A DNA stretch of 64,000 nt from Halichondria panicea (taxonomy: Eukaryota; Porifera; Demospongiae; Suberitida; Halichondriidae): assembly GCF_963675165.1 (NCBI RefSeq), contig NC_087387.1, forward strand, positions 3,498,990-3,562,989, read 5' to 3'. The notes beneath the pieces are model-generated. The model did no database searches. It worked only from the letters and a program-made list of their open reading frames with translations, and had not been told where the DNA came from. Numbering within the stretch: the stretch's first letter is position 1; every line of letters starts with the position of its first letter. Below, one piece after another: positions 1 through 12,348 of the stretch. The translations under genes and the position numbers were made by a program.

Positions 1-930
1 ACATAATTATTCCATCACATATTCCATCCATAGGTTCGTAGATCCCCAAACACAGCAGGACCTACAGTAAAAAGAATTACAATAAATAATTTTTTTTACA
101 GCAAAAGATAATTATAACTGACACATGGGACAATAAATTCTCAAACACATGAACACACAACCCCACTGCCAAAGTCGACTTGCACATAACTTGACACATA
201 GGACTTGACACATAGGACAATACACATAGGACAATAAATGCACTTTTAAAACAATTGCTGAGAGAATCTTGTTATCGATTGACATGTGACCGAAATTTTT
301 GTAGGTCTCTATACAAGAATTGACCCAATAGATAGCCCAGGATCGCAGCGAAGAACAGTCTGTCCAGCAAACATCGTGCAGACATACATACAGACATACA
401 TACGTACGAGGGAGGATTATTTTATAATTATGCAGTGAATACGATGACCAGGAGAGGTTGTTCCAAGTTACGTGGTATGTGGATGGCGTGGTATGTGGAT
501 GGAGACGTTACAGGTTGGTTATTTAGCACACCACACGCACACACACCAACGATGATTACAAATGTGACTCTACAACGAGGATCTAATGTCTTCCTTAGAT
601 GATACATTCGCAGCACAAGATAATTTCCATCTTGTGGTGAGTCCATCGTACTAAACGCATCACTATTAAAAAAAATAGGGCAGTGGGGTCATGAGTAGTT
701 TGCATCACTTTAGTTTGCCAACCCACCAAATTAGCTTGATGTTATCTCCGCCCCCAAGCTCGCCCCCAAGCTTGTAGAGATGGGCGTGGGTCAATGGCTG
801 TGCACAAACTAACCATCGATTTTATGCCTTGCTGCTGCCTCGATGGAAGTATGTGTGGCCTTTAAAAGGCTGCACTCTGGCTGCTTAGCAAGCATGTAGA
901 CTACTTGTGAAGTGCCTGTGTACACAAAAT
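1..930. other. Non-coding stretch, no gene seen
   Basis: I see no supported coding region or RNA gene here. The sequence has short slippage-type duplications, for example the repeated cacatagga units around 185-235 and a gtatgtggatgg repeat near 475-500. The short open frames lack splice context and family resemblance. Confidence 0.4.
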
Positions 931-936
931 TAATAG

Positions 937-1836
937 CTTGCTGCTTCCTCTTCGAAAATATTCTTTGGCTACCAAGATGAGGCCAAGATAAAGCTCTGCC
1001 CCGGAACCAAGCTAATCCTATATGCTGATGACATCCTCCTTTACAGGCCAGTAATTTCAGATAACGATCTCACTCAGCTCCAGCAGGATATTAATGCAGT
1101 TCACAACTGGACTATACAACATGGTCTCCTTCTAAACAACAAAAAAACCAATGTTCTACCCATCACAAGATCTATGAATGCGATCCCACTCACCCTCTCT
1201 ATTTCAAACCAGCAAATCCCCATTGTGGAATGTTTCAAGTACCTCGGCGTCACCATCTCTAAGAATCTGTCCTGGTCTGAGCACATTACCAACACTGTGA
1301 GGACATCCAAACAACAACTGGGATTGCTCCACAGGAAGTTAAAAGATGCATCACAGCAATCAAAGCATACAATTTACAGGAGCACTGTACTACCCAAACT
1401 TGAATACTGCGCCGCAGTATGGGACCCCCATCAATCAACACTCACCAAGAAACTGGAGAACACCCAATCATTTGCCTGCAAAATCATAACCAAAGAATGG
1501 AAATCTGACTATACTTCTCTACTTAACAAACTCCAACTCAAATCTCTTAAAGACCGCAGGAATATCCAAAAACTTAAAGTATGCTTCAAAATCATCAACA
1601 ACAAATCCTGTATTCCTCCCTCTGTCTTCTCACCCCACCCATCCCCTTCCCCCCGTCATCCGCACAGCCAAATACTCTTTATACCACATGTGGGCACCTC
1701 ATCCCACAAACATTCCTTTTTTCTGGATGTAATACCAAAATGGAATTCTTTACCACCAGAAGTTATCAACAGCTCCTCTGATTCATCATTTAAATCGAAC
1801 CTCAGTAGCTTTTTGTGTAATAATTATTATAATTAG
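937..1836 (+). pseudogene. LINE reverse transcriptase, C-terminal part
   Basis: This is the C-terminal half of a non-LTR reverse transcriptase. The frame is open from 937, after an in-frame TAG at 934-936. It contains LYADDILLY at about 1018-1044, with the two catalytic aspartates of the RT palm, then FKYLGVTISKNLSWSEHI at about 1231-1284, the conserved motif downstream of the palm in LINE RTs. Next come KLEYCAAVWDP and a C-terminal WNSLPPEV segment typical of CR1/Jockey-like proteins. The Met at 1174 is internal and is not the true start. The endonuclease and RT fingers are missing, so the copy is dead on arrival. The frame is intact to its stop, which suggests a fairly young insertion. Confidence 0.85.
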
Positions 1837-1984
1837 CCGTAGCTCCTGTTTTATTTCTCTGTTTTTGTGTTGTCCAGGGGAAGTCTTCACACTAGCCATC
1901 TGAGCTACCTGATCTACCCTTATGCACACCTTGGTTTTGCATAAAAATTTCTTAAATAAAAAAAAAAATAAAAAAAAAAAAAAA
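937..1984 (+). mobile_element. 5'-truncated LINE (non-LTR retrotransposon) with poly(A) tail
   Basis: A reverse-transcriptase reading frame begins abruptly just before its YADD catalytic box. It runs to a stop at 1836, is followed by about 120 bp of 3' UTR, and ends in an A-rich tail at about 1957-1984. This is the classic footprint of incomplete target-primed reverse transcription: the 5' part of the element (endonuclease and N-terminal RT) was never copied. The palm and C-terminal layout resembles the CR1/Jockey/L2 group. I found no clear target-site duplication. Confidence 0.85.
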
Positions 1985-3230
1985 TGAGGGTCTACCAATT
2001 GATACTACTCAAGTCCTACATGTAACTTTTTTTTTTTTTTTTTTTAAGTATCCTAGCTCAGCAGAACTTCAATCGCATTCATGATACTATCCAATCTGCC
2101 ACAGATCATGCAACATTCACAAGTTGCTCCCTCCCACCCTCCCAGATTGACAATATTATGTTAACTTTGTGTAATGTGTCATTTTTGTGGTTATGACTAA
2201 GAGATCACGGAGACCATAGGAGAGCGATTTCCTGTACATAATGGCCCATGCGGTGTACCCACGCAATAGTTTGGTGCCCAGAAGAGCACATTTTCATTGT
2301 GTGTTGCAGCTTGGTAAGTAGTATTACATTGGTAAGTAGCTCATAACATAATCTAGCTCATAACATAATCTAGAACATTCCATACAAGTGTCCATACAAG
2401 TGTCCATACATGTATCCTTCTCGCTTGCGTTGGGATGTTCAATAGTCCTTCGGCACTTTCCACACAGGCATTTTCCACACAACGAAAGTTAATTACCTTT
2501 TCCAGATCTCTGGGGGACGAAAGTGCTTGCGCATACTATCAACTGTGCATGAAAATGGTCACTTTAGTTGCAACTGCATTTTAAGATGCCATGTGCTTGA
2601 GCAATACTGAATGAAAATTTGAACTTCAAAGACTTACAACAAAGTAGTTCTTCAGTCTATAGGTCTAAACATAATGAGAAAGGAGAAATGCTAGGCAAGT
2701 ACACAGTATTGAGGCTGTACTGTAGTCGAACAGAGGCGACAGTCAAGTGAAGAGATTCCAAGTGAGAGATCACGAGGAAAAGGTGGTTGGAGGTTTATAG
2801 ATAAGTCCAAATAGCCGTCTTTGTAGCAAGCATTTTCGTCATTTGTACAGTTGTATAGCACCAGCTCTACCTCATGATGCAGCTTATTATGGCAGTCATA
2901 TATAAACTGTGAAATGTTGTTATTAATAAAATGTCGTACAGAACATGTTACAGAGAATATTGATAATGGCTACAGTACTATCAGTCTATCTATGTTATCT
3001 AGTTCTTGTGCATACAAGCCCAGAGCTTGTATCAAATGTGAGAATGGACATGAACACAAGCAGTATTGTCTAAGTAGTGTTGTTTCTCTTTCTTGTTGAC
3101 TTTGAGAATCCCTCTCAGTATTTAACTTGAGGCAGATTCTTGGGATGTCAACTTGCATTGTCATCAATCAGAGTTTTGTTCTCTGTTATTTTTATTGCCA
3201 TAGTTTGGAGGCAACAAAAGTAGAGGCAAA
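1985..3230. other. Non-coding stretch with a poly(T) run and small duplications
   Basis: I recognise no gene here. A T-run lies at about 2028-2046, possibly the tail of a minus-strand retrocopy. A perfect 17-bp tandem duplication (agctcataacataatct) lies near 2338-2372, and tccatacaagtg is repeated near 2380-2405. Confidence 0.35.
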
Positions 3231-3246
3231 GTGATGCATTCCAATG

Positions 3247-3985
3247 ACGTAAGCGTGTCACGGATGGCTTCAAATTTTCTACCGTTGCCAATCCTTCCCT
3301 TCCTATATCTTTGATTGAACGTACCAATGTATACGAAGATGTGATTGACTTGTATCGCGAAGTATCCAATCTTTATTTACGATGGAGGAGTTATTTGAAG
3401 GAATAACTATTTTGATACCTATGCTACATCCTCAATCAGACTTGACTCTACTTCCGATCATACCAAAGTTGGAGGCCCATTCGCATTGCTTGCCTACTCT
3501 TCCACCAAATGTTCTTTTGGATTCTTTTTTGGATTACATCACCCTCAAACGTGCCCTACTTCAATCGAAGTGTGAAGTATTTTCTTCTGAATTACAAGAC
3601 GAGTTAACTTGCCCAATTTGGCTGTGTGCTTTTGGCTGCTGCCAACTCCTTCTAATCTGATGATGATGATGCAACAAGTTGCTCGATATGAGTTCCTGAC
3701 TGATAAATATGGTATACTTCCCGATGACATTAAGTTTCTGCGAATTCTAGTTTTTATCGCGACAGGAATCTAGAGTGTGTGGAGCCATGATGGGCACTAT
3801 GCAGCCAAATGAATTGGGTCTCTTCCTACGATTTGTTACTGGAAGCTGTGTGTGCAATACAATCGATTGCACTTTGGAATAGAAGTTTCTACTTCACTGA
3901 CTTCAGGAATGACTTCGTAAGCTCGTACAAACGAAGAATTTTCATGGAGGATGGAATCAGCGTATGAATCAGCGTTTATTGAACT
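3247..3985 (+). pseudogene. Decayed HECT-type ubiquitin ligase-like domain
   Basis: Several short pieces in different frames look like the C-terminal lobe of an animal or transposon-associated HECT (G2E3-like) protein. The best is at about 3790-3880: ELGLFLRFVTGSC, matching the FLRFVTGS core of HECT C-lobes. It is followed in another frame at about 3890-3965 by YFTDFRNDFVSSY, and by FSWRME close to the end, resembling the last residues of such proteins. An upstream piece at about 3250-3372 contains IERTNVYEDVIDLYREV. At least three frame changes and several stops separate the pieces, so it is not a working gene. HECT ligases transfer ubiquitin through a catalytic Cys, which I cannot place here. 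It may be a remnant of a transposon cargo gene like the one at 33-34.5 kb. Confidence 0.5.
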
Positions 3986-4031
3986 GAACTTGAATTATAA
4001 CTGAGGCCATTTAGTCTGCATTTTTGTATAA

Positions 4032-4950
4032 TTATATTGTTGTGATGCCATGAGATGTTATACGACATTTTTGTATTGACACTATGATGAGATCCCGTTC
4101 GTAAGAAGTAGCCCACCATCGTAGGTCGGATCGAAAACCCACATTCAACCAAATCAGATGGTGCAGTTCTTTTGCTACCGTGGACAATGCGATCATTCTT
4201 CTCAAAAATGACATGTTGCAGCTGACCTGACCAATCAGGGAGATTAACTCCTACGTTCGGACCAACCTCGGATTTCTCTCTGTAAACGAATGAGTTTTTC
4301 CTGGCATGCCCAAGAAAGTTAACCGCTTAGCAATCGGGACCCCTAAACGAGCACAAGTGACTAGCGTCTGAGCGAGCGCCAGTTGGGTGTTGGGGGCACC
4401 AAATATAAATAGTCGTCCAAGTAGTGAATGGCTCGGGTCCCCTGCTGGCCGGCGTTAAATATCTTGGGAGCCGATCTTAAACCAAATGGCAGGAAGCATC
4501 GGCATAGAGGTTCCCTCTCCACGACATTACCCAACAACAGACGATCCTCGGGGTGAACCCTGTATGCACTCTCAATATTCAACTTTGCAAGCAGCGACCC
4601 TTTTCCCAATTCACTAAACCTTTGAACTGCTTCGTCCACCGAGGTGTACTTTTAATGAACATACTCCCGTTCGATACCATCATTAACACTCGCACCCGCA
4701 GGATGCGACAGGCCTAAAATTAGTCTCCACTTTCCCAGTTTGGGGATAACACAAAACCGGCTGACCTGCATCTGTGCCCCCACTCGTGGGTCAAGAGGAC
4801 GACCCATTGAAAGTTCCTTGCCGTCAATAATCTCACTGCTTAGCTTTTACCGAGGTGCAGACACAATCCTAATAACGGAAGCCAATCCGAAAGCGACCGC
4901 TCTCAATGTAGGCTGCATACATGACTCGTCCATTCCCTGACCACTAAGGG
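4032..4950 (-). pseudogene. DIRS-type retrotransposon reverse transcriptase/RNase H remnant
   Basis: Read on the minus strand, this shows in order a segment with VSRFCVIPKLGKWRLILGLS (finger region, near 4740), then SLLAKLNIESAYRVHPEDR and CFLPFGLRSAPKIFNA (RT palm, 4361-4639), then the YLDDYLYL catalytic box. After a gap comes FLRRMIALSTVAKELHHL and GFRSDLRWW (4032-4214), the connection/RNase H region. The order and wording match the better preserved DIRS/PAT-like element at 39.3-43 kb (LPFGLRPAPKIFNAVADALL; FLRRMIDTSM; LGFRSDLHWW). There are several frameshifts and a deletion. Neither gag nor the tyrosine recombinase is recognisable beside it. Confidence 0.75.
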
Positions 4951-5870
4951 GGTGGTCACTTCTAGTATCGGTATCTAGTATCGGTATCCTTCCTTCAAAC
5001 AGTCACTGCTATACATTAACATAATATCAAGGGTGTAGTAAGCTAGAGTGCAAGTGCGCTATAGCGTTAGTGGTCAGGCCAAGGTAACCATTTTACTATT
5101 ATGATATTGACGACCATTACATCATATAATGAGGTACTTACCACTAGCACTTGCTAATTAATTTTTTTTTTTGACAACCATAATATATTTGTGCATGCAC
5201 TGTAATAACACTGGAATAAATAAGTCTGCGTAACAATCGGTATATCAAAACAATCAGATCAAAGGTTGTACAGGATCCTCTCTTTTCCTGTCATCACACC
5301 ATTTCTTGTGAGGTCCTGCACACCGGGAGCTCAAAGGGGGCAATTCTCAGCCTCGCATCGGCCAGGCCGTCATTCCAGGCTCCCCTCCTTCGCTTCTTAC
5401 GAGGGCTCTTTCGAAGGACCCGGGTGGCTCATTCTGGGAACAGTTCTGCTTGGTTGCAGGGAACATTCCTCTTGACCGTAATCCGACGCCGTGCAGATCG
5501 AACAGAATTTGCCCCTTCCTCTTTGAGCTAAAAAGGTTATCAAAAGACGTCATCTGCTGGCGGAACAGTGAGCCACACCACGTCCTCCACAGTGCTGAGC
5601 TCCTTAGTACCCAACTCAGTATGTCAGGGAACCTCCATATTGTCTTTGAGGGAGCTCCACAAACTCGCCCTTAATGATTCGTTTTACCAGCCTGACTGGG
5701 ACCACGGGCAACGCTTCCCCGAGGCTCTGGTCGGTCCACTACCTAAGTTCAGGTCACCTCCTGTGCAAGGGGGCTCGATCAGTTTGCAACCATATTGTGT
5801 GCAGGGTCTCACTCAAAGACCTAGAGCTGCTGCTAACCTAGTTGGTAATTATACTTAGTTGGTAATTAGA
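4951..5870. other. Unassigned stretch, possibly the 5' part of the DIRS remnant
   Basis: Several mid-length frames are open on both strands at 5266-5858, in a local GC-richer patch. On the minus strand one frame has basic stretches such as RKSPRKKRRRGAWND, plausible for a gag-like region upstream of the RT remnant. I found no zinc knuckle or other diagnostic motif, so I make no firm call. Confidence 0.25.
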
Positions 5871-6116
5871 ACATATTGCAAAGTGGGTGTGGTTTTCTAT
5901 GTGTGGTTTTCTATATGTAAGTATTTATACCCATGGCAACTGCTTATTCATCTAAAAGCAGAGTGACACCTTCTCCTCTACTGCTCGCCCTCTAGCCGCC
6001 ACATTTTCTTCTCTCACTCTTTTCTCACTTCGCTCACGGTACTACTCTTTTCTCACTCTACTCCCACCGCTCACGGTACGTTGTGACTCATCACCCAGAG
6101 GGTCTTCTTGAGTCGG

Positions 6117-6160
6117 GGTGTGTGTGTGTGTGTGGGTGGGTAGGTGGGTAGGTGAGACTG
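6117..6160. repeat. GT / GGTGGGTA microsatellite
   Basis: A pure GT run grades into GTGGGTAG units. A 14-bp tandem duplication (tgatctggttgttg) follows near 6240-6260. The histidine/threonine-rich frames over it are artefacts of the repeat. Confidence 0.9.
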
Positions 6161-6309
6161 AGAGCATGTAAACGGGGCCTCTCGGAGTGTGTGTGGGCAT
6201 GTGTGAGTGTGTGGGCGAGGTCACTTCCGGATCTGGTTGTTGATCTGGTTGTTGACTGACTCTGGATCCTATACGTAAGACTCCATGCTTCTTTGCCGTC
6301 CATAGTGCA

Positions 6310-8935
6310 TTTTATTGCATGCTAGTCATACATGCTACATGCCTTATTATCACGACACCGTTTGCTCTAGTTACCGTTACCCGTGGCGCGCGTGGGCGGC
6401 CACGGGTCCGTTGGTCGGTCGTTTTGTCACAGGTATATCTGCTCACCTGGGTACCACAGTGGCAGATTTTGATGTTAAAGCAGCTACACATGGCCTGATA
6501 GTAGAAAGCTAAAACTTACTGGTTGGTTGTTGGCTGACCCATGCAGTCCACAGTACATGTCCTCACATGTACTGCTCCATGCCTCCTGGTTTAACGCTCT
6601 TGAGTTGCTGTGCTAGTCATACATGCTACATGCACTGCATCATCATCACTCTTCTGGTTTCTTTATTATCATGTCACCAGCCGAGGGTTTGTTTGTTTGT
6701 TTGTCTGTTTGTGATGAGTATCTACTCACCTGGATGCCTTCACAGAACAATATCTTGATTTAAATAGTGGCTTCTTTGTCGAGCAAAATCAGGTCTGCTT
6801 ACCTGCGTTTACAGTATGACTTTTGATAGTGGCAGCTTTCGGTGTTAAAGCTTCTTTGTCTAATAAAAAAAGCGAACAAAATGTAGAACTTGCACATGCG
6901 TTACTTATAACTGAAGTGATCCTGTACCAAGAACAATGGAACAGGGTCACTAAAGTAGAAAGCTGTATATACCAGGAACAATGGAACAGGGTCACTAAAG
7001 TAGAAGCTTCACTAAAGTAGAAGCTATAGCTCCCCTACTCCGTGCAGCCTGAGACTCCAGGCTTCTTTACTGTGATCCTAATCCACAGTGCCAGTGCCAC
7101 TACCTGTTCTCAAATGTTTCAGCATGCCTCCAGTATTTTATTGCTCCTGAGTTGCTGTGCAAGTCATACATGATAACAATTATATTTCTGCATTATATTT
7201 CTGGTTTCTTTTTAATCATGTCAAATCATGTCACCAGCCGAAGCCGAGGGTTGTGCTCTAGTTTGTCGTTTGTCATGAGAATCTCTACTCACCAGCCTTC
7301 ACACAACAATATCAGATATATCAGATTTTGATGTTAAAGTTTCTTTGTCGAATAAAAGCAAACAAAAGCAGCTCGGCCATTATTTTCATTGTGAGTTTTC
7401 CACATGGGTTACTTACAGCTGAAGTGATCCTGTACCAGGAACAATGGAACAGGGTCACTAAGTACAATAGCTACCTACCTCTGCTGACTACGTATTTGCA
7501 GCTGAAGTGATCCTGTACCAGGAACAATAAGAGTGAATGGTCCAGGCCTAGCTGTGATCCCAGTCCACAGTGCATGCCAGTCCACAGTGCATGTCTCATG
7601 TGACATGTACCACTCAATGTTTCAGCCTCCAGTGTTTAGCTATTGAGTTGCTACATGCACTGCATTATTAGTTTGTTTGTTTGTTTGTTTGTTTGTAACA
7701 ACTCACCTGGATGCCATAGCACTGCGTTTACAGCATAGATAGTCTTCACACAACAATATCTTGGTGGCAGATTTTGATGTTAAAGCTTTTTTGTCGAGTA
7801 AAAGCGAGCAAAAACTAAGAACTTGCCACATGGCCTTGAGTCCTTGAGTCAAGGTACAGGATCACTTCAGCTAAAAATACGTAGTCAAGGATTGATTATG
7901 TATTTTCAGCTGAAGTGATGAAGTGATGAAGTGATCCCGTACCAGGAACAATTGAATACTGTCAAGAAAGTAGAATTGTGACTGGTTGTATCCGTACTCC
8001 AGAGCAGGCTGCATGTACGTTGTTAGTTTAGTTTTATTGCTTTTGAGTTGCTGTACTGTGCTAGTGCATGCTAGTCATACATGCTACTTCTTTATTATCA
8101 TGTCACCAGCCGAGGGTTTGCACTTTAGTGCTCTAGTTTGTCTGTTTGTTACCCGAGGTGCGTGTGGGCGCGCGTGGGCGGCCACGGGTCGGTTGTTGGT
8201 TTGTTTGTTTGTGTGATTTTTTCTACTCACCTGGATGCCACAGCACTGCCAACAATATCTACATCATTCTGGTTTCATGTCACCGTTTGTGCTCTAGTTA
8301 CCTTACCCGAGGCGCATGGGTTGTTTGTTTGTCTGTTTGTGATGGAATTTTCTACTCACCTGGATGCCACAGCACTGCGTTTACAGCATGACAGTATCTT
8401 GATTTAAATAGTGGCATGTTAAAGCTTACGAAGTAGCTATATAATAGAAGCAGCTATATAATAACAAAATGTATATAATAACAAAATGTAGCTTGAACAG
8501 AACTTGCACATGCGTTACTTATAACTGAAGTGATCCTGTACCAAGAACGATGGAACAGGGTCACTAAAGTAGAATGATTATACCAAGAACAATGGAACAG
8601 GGTCACTAAAACAGGGTCACTAAAACAGAAAGCTTGAATTATAGCTCCTGCTTTTAGCTCTGGGTGGACGTGCATATAGTACCACTAGTCTACCTGTTCT
8701 CAAATGTTTCAGCATGCCTAGTTTATTGTTCGTCATACGTTATATTAATTTCTGGTTTCTTTATAATCATGTGACCAGCCGAGCTCTAGTTTGTTTGTTT
8801 GTTTGTTTGTGATGGGATTTTCTACTCACCACAGCACTGCGTTTACAGCCTTCACACAACAATATCTTGATTTAAATAGTGGCTTCTTTGTCGAGCAAAA
8901 GCTAAGAAGCTTGAACAAGCTTGTGAGACTAGGTC
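6310..8935 (+). repeat. Cluster of L-repeat copies (plus orientation)
   Basis: Four or more diverged copies of a non-coding repeat of roughly 0.6-0.75 kb lie here. Recognisable blocks, in order, are: ctggtttctttatta.catg; a (TTTG)n run; ctcacctggatgcc; gcactgcgtttacag; cacacaacaatatcttgattt; gtggcagattttgatgttaaag; then gtggcagctttcggtgttaaag; a hairpin block (stem 6916-6929 with 6937-6950, 14 bp with two mispairs, 7-base loop) in one or two copies; and ccagtctggtttagttttattgc. Two halves of the unit are themselves related (gtggcag.ttt.g.tgttaaagc twice). Frames giving LFVCLFV peptides are the TTTG run being translated. No protein is encoded. Confidence 0.85.
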
Positions 8936-10300
8936 TGCTTACAAAATTACATGTGAGAATAGTGTGAATAGTGTCTCGTTAGTAATAGTGTCTCGTTAGT
9001 ACTAGCTGGGGGCTGGTTTTAAATATCATTATATATTTTTGGTCACCGATGCTTTATCTTTTGCAGGTAAGTCGTTTATTGAACTCGTTGAACTCGTACA
9101 CTATCTATTCAAGATACCAGACGAATACCAGACGTCCAATCCTTCTTAAGCTGTCAAGATCCATTAGAGAATCAACGAGGTGGTGGACAATCCAAATGTT
9201 GAAGAATTTACGAAGAATACCCGAGTCATTAACTAAAAGGACCAGCTCGTGGGAACTGTAGAGGTGGTAGTAAACGAAGTTCTACATGTACAGATGGAGA
9301 GAACATTCAACAGTATGTATAATTGCAATGTCATGGTTACTGTTTTGATTATATGAAAATTGATTATGATGGATGATGATGAGACATAATTATAATTAAC
9401 AATTGAACCCAAGAACCGCCATGAGCTGGCAGCTGTAGATCTGGACTTCTCTTTCGGTTTAGAAATTAACTGCTTTCTTAATCCTTTGGATTTCTGTTTC
9501 TGAACTTTTCAACCCATGCACTTGCCAATGAAAATCCACGAATTTTTACCCAATCTTCGACAATCTGAACTTTTCAACCCATGCACTTGCCAATGAAAAT
9601 CTTACCCAATCTTTGACAATCATTCTTAACAGGGCCCAGTCTGCACTGACAATACACCACCAGAAAATTAACATCCTCATTCTCGAGAATGGCAGCAATG
9701 ATCATTGGTGCTTCGAAGCCCACTTCTGCGATTCATGCTCACCTTCACTGCCCTTCACTGCCCTCGTCCAACAAATCAAAAATACAAAGTAGCACGGGTT
9801 GATTTTGGAAGCTGAGCCTGCAGTAGACCATAGATCTGGTAAGGGCGCTACATGTTGTACTTGGGTCTTGCCGTGGATAGCTTTGAACATTAACCCTTTA
9901 ACCGCCACAGGCCGCCCGCAATAGCAATAGTGACTTTTTTTGCGAAATTCTGCGATACTTAGGAAGTAGCTCGAACTACGCACATCCCTGTATAGAGGAA
10001 GAGCACGTGTCTAGAAATTTCCAAGCCACGTTGCTATGTTAAAATTTCATTAGCATCTTACTGCACAAAGTTTATACTAGGTTGTTTACTTGTACCGATG
10101 TGCTTGAGGACAGCAATGGCGATGTCTCCTCTGGTGATGACAGTGCCTATGAAGGAGTAGGATACCTGGGACTGAGGACATGCATGACATGGACCTAGAC
10201 GCTAGAGCTATGGACCAGGACGGTGAAAGACCAGGATAGGGCTCACTGTGTGACTCTGGCAAGTAGTATAGTATAGCTAGAATATCAGTAGTAAGTATAG
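8936..10300. other. Unassigned stretch with a tandem duplication
   Basis: A direct tandem duplication of about 65 bp lies at about 9496-9625 (ctgaacttttcaacccatgc occurs twice). An open minus-strand frame at 9702-9983 has a segment HYCYCGRPVAVKGLMFKAIHG that looks protein-like, but I recognise no family. A plus-strand frame at 9049-9261 follows a possible acceptor (tttgcag). No confident gene is present. Confidence 0.3.
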
Positions 10301-10302
10301 TA

Positions 10303-11046
10303 CCGTACCCTCGCGAAAATAAGCCCATCTTGAATAAACGCCCATCCCCTCTTTTGCTTCGAAGTTCTTGCACAAGGGTATTTTCACTCGATTATAAGCC
10401 CACCCAGAATAAGAAGTTGAGCATGCGCAGTAGCTGAATGCCACATGTTTACTATTAATTTTTGTGAAGAAAGGAAGTTTTAGCTAGTAGCTAGTAAGAC
10501 TATACTCCTTGCTGGACCAAGATCAGACATTATAACTTTCTCTGTATGGATCTGTTTGCCCCTGAAGATCAGGGAACAAGTAGTCCTATAATTATGCTGA
10601 GAAAGGGAACAGAAAGTCTAAGAAAGTTATCACACAGGCTAATTTTGCAGGTTACCTTGCCTTGGTTTTCTGAAACAAAGTACCTGATAGCTGGAGTATG
10701 ACCTACCATCCTTCGAGAAGTTTCTGCTACATCTGACATCAACAAGCAACGAATAGAGTCAGAGTCCACTTTTTCATGTTCATTCTCTTGTCATGCTTTA
10801 ATCATACTCGTGCATTAGTTTATAACATTGTTGTTGTCAATAAAATGTTCATACTATCTATTAAAATGAAAATACAATAAATTAATTAATACAGAATTGC
10901 CATAGAGCAAAGTGTAAACCTCGATTCGATTTGAGGCCGCGGGCGGGCGTATATTCGAATGAAAACTCGCCGTTCGCGATTAAACGCCCAGTCCCCTAAT
11001 AAGCCTAGACTTCTTGCAGAAAAGGGTGGGCGTATTTTCGCGACGG
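10303..11046. mobile_element. TA-flanked non-autonomous DNA transposon (CCGTA...TCGCGAAAATA termini)
   Basis: Both ends carry an imperfect inverted repeat. The left starts CCGTAccCTCGCGAAAATAAGCCC and the right, reverse-complemented, starts CCGTCGCGAAAATACGCCC. Each is bordered by TA (10301-10302 and 11047-11048). A TA target and CCG-start ends fit the Tc1/mariner-like type of MITE seen elsewhere in this window. The interior (744 bp) has no convincing transposase; the 66-residue minus-strand frame at 10569-10769 resembles nothing I know. Confidence 0.7.
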
Positions 11047-11048
11047 TA

Positions 11049-11920
11049 GTAATAAACAGTCTTTATGTGAGCTTGTAAATTTCATAGATCGTTCACCGAT
11101 ATAGTAATACATGTACGTATTGTACTTCAAATTGATATAATTATCTTAGCACTGTTACATTCATATGATGTGAAAATCAAGGGCTGATCCATAAAAAAAT
11201 TTTTGGGGATTTTATCTCACCGCTGGCCGAGCATTTAAATGGGTGAGCGTAATAACCGTGGTTGTTATGGCAACACATGTTGCACCATTTTATTCCTTGT
11301 TGTATTGGTATATGGTTGCTAGGCATTTTATTGCTCTGGAAACCCGATAGAGAATTTACAGACATTTCACTTCACTGTTAAACTTCACTGTTAATCGACA
11401 GTTACGGTGTTAAATTACTAAGATACTGGCATAAAATTGGTGCCGATAGAACACATAATTATTTGCTTTAGCAGGGAAGCCCAGATTTCATGGTAAATCT
11501 TGGATGTTCACGTAGGTTGTCCACATTTTCTCTCTCCTTGCCTTCTGTGTTTTGGCTGTGCACTTTCTGAGAAGCAGTCCCTTTGAAAAACGTCCACTCT
11601 GGTGAGATTGGCAGGAACCCATACAGCCAGCTTCTCAGCAGTGCAGCTTCTCAGCAGTGTAGATATTTTGAAGGAATTTTCTACATTTCAAGAGTAGAGA
11701 ACGTGGAAAAAAAGATTGACACTAAAAGCTTGCACACAAACAGTCACTACTTACTTGAATCACTAGGGCTAGAGCTGGCTGCAACTCTTCCTAGCAACAC
11801 GTAAATCTTAATCTTCCTGCCATGCCATGCTGCTTCCGTCTAACGCGGACAATCGCGGACAATCCCATGAAATTGGATTCACGTGATCTCGTTCACAATC
11901 CCCTTCCCCTTCCTCTACTA
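11049..11920. other. Unassigned stretch
   Basis: A minus-strand frame at about 11470-11640 (containing YGFLPISPEWTFFKG) is open for nearly 60 codons and could be an exon fragment, but I recognise no family. A short duplication (gcttctcagcagtg) lies near 11630-11660. Confidence 0.25.
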
Positions 11921-11921
11921 T

Positions 11922-12348
11922 CAATGCTCATACATGCTACATGCATTACTACTCTTCTGGTTTCTTTATTATCATGTCACCAGCCGAGCTCTAGTTACCC
12001 GAGGCGCGCGTGGGCGGCCACGGGTATAGTAGTCTGTTGGTTTGTTACCCGAGGCCGTTTGTTTGTTTGTCTGTTTGTGGCGAGAATCTCTACTCACCTG
12101 GATGCCATAGCGCTGCGTTTGCAGCCTTCACACAACAATATCTTGCTTTAAATAGTGGCAGATTTAAGTTTAAAAGCGAGCAAAAGTTAAACTTTCCCGT
12201 TGGCAGCTGCTAACTACACGCGGCCTTTATTTGAGATACCCTATGATTTTCCACACGGGTTACTTACAGCTGAAGTGATCCTGTACCAGGAACAATGGAA
12301 CAGGGTCACTAAAGTAGAAAGCTAGAATTGTCTACCTCTGCTGACTAC
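11922..12348 (+). repeat. L-repeat copy
   Basis: It carries the L-repeat blocks: ctggtttctttattatcatg, the acccgaggcgcgcgtgggcgg block, a (TTTG)n run, ctcacctggatgcc, the hairpin block and the ctaaagtagaaagc end. It is cut at about 12348 by a DIRS terminal-repeat sequence. Confidence 0.8.

Noticed and set aside
1786-1998. Minus-strand ORF over the LINE poly(A) tail
   Set aside because: Phe-rich peptide produced by reading the poly(A) tail in reverse.
6042-6303. His/Thr/Pro-rich minus-strand ORFs
   Set aside because: Translation of the GT/GGGT microsatellite.
7986-8407. Cys/Leu/Val-rich small proteins (LFVCLFV) that might be membrane peptides
   Set aside because: The peptides are translations of the (TTTG)n tract of the L repeat, with no conserved start and no frame conservation between copies.
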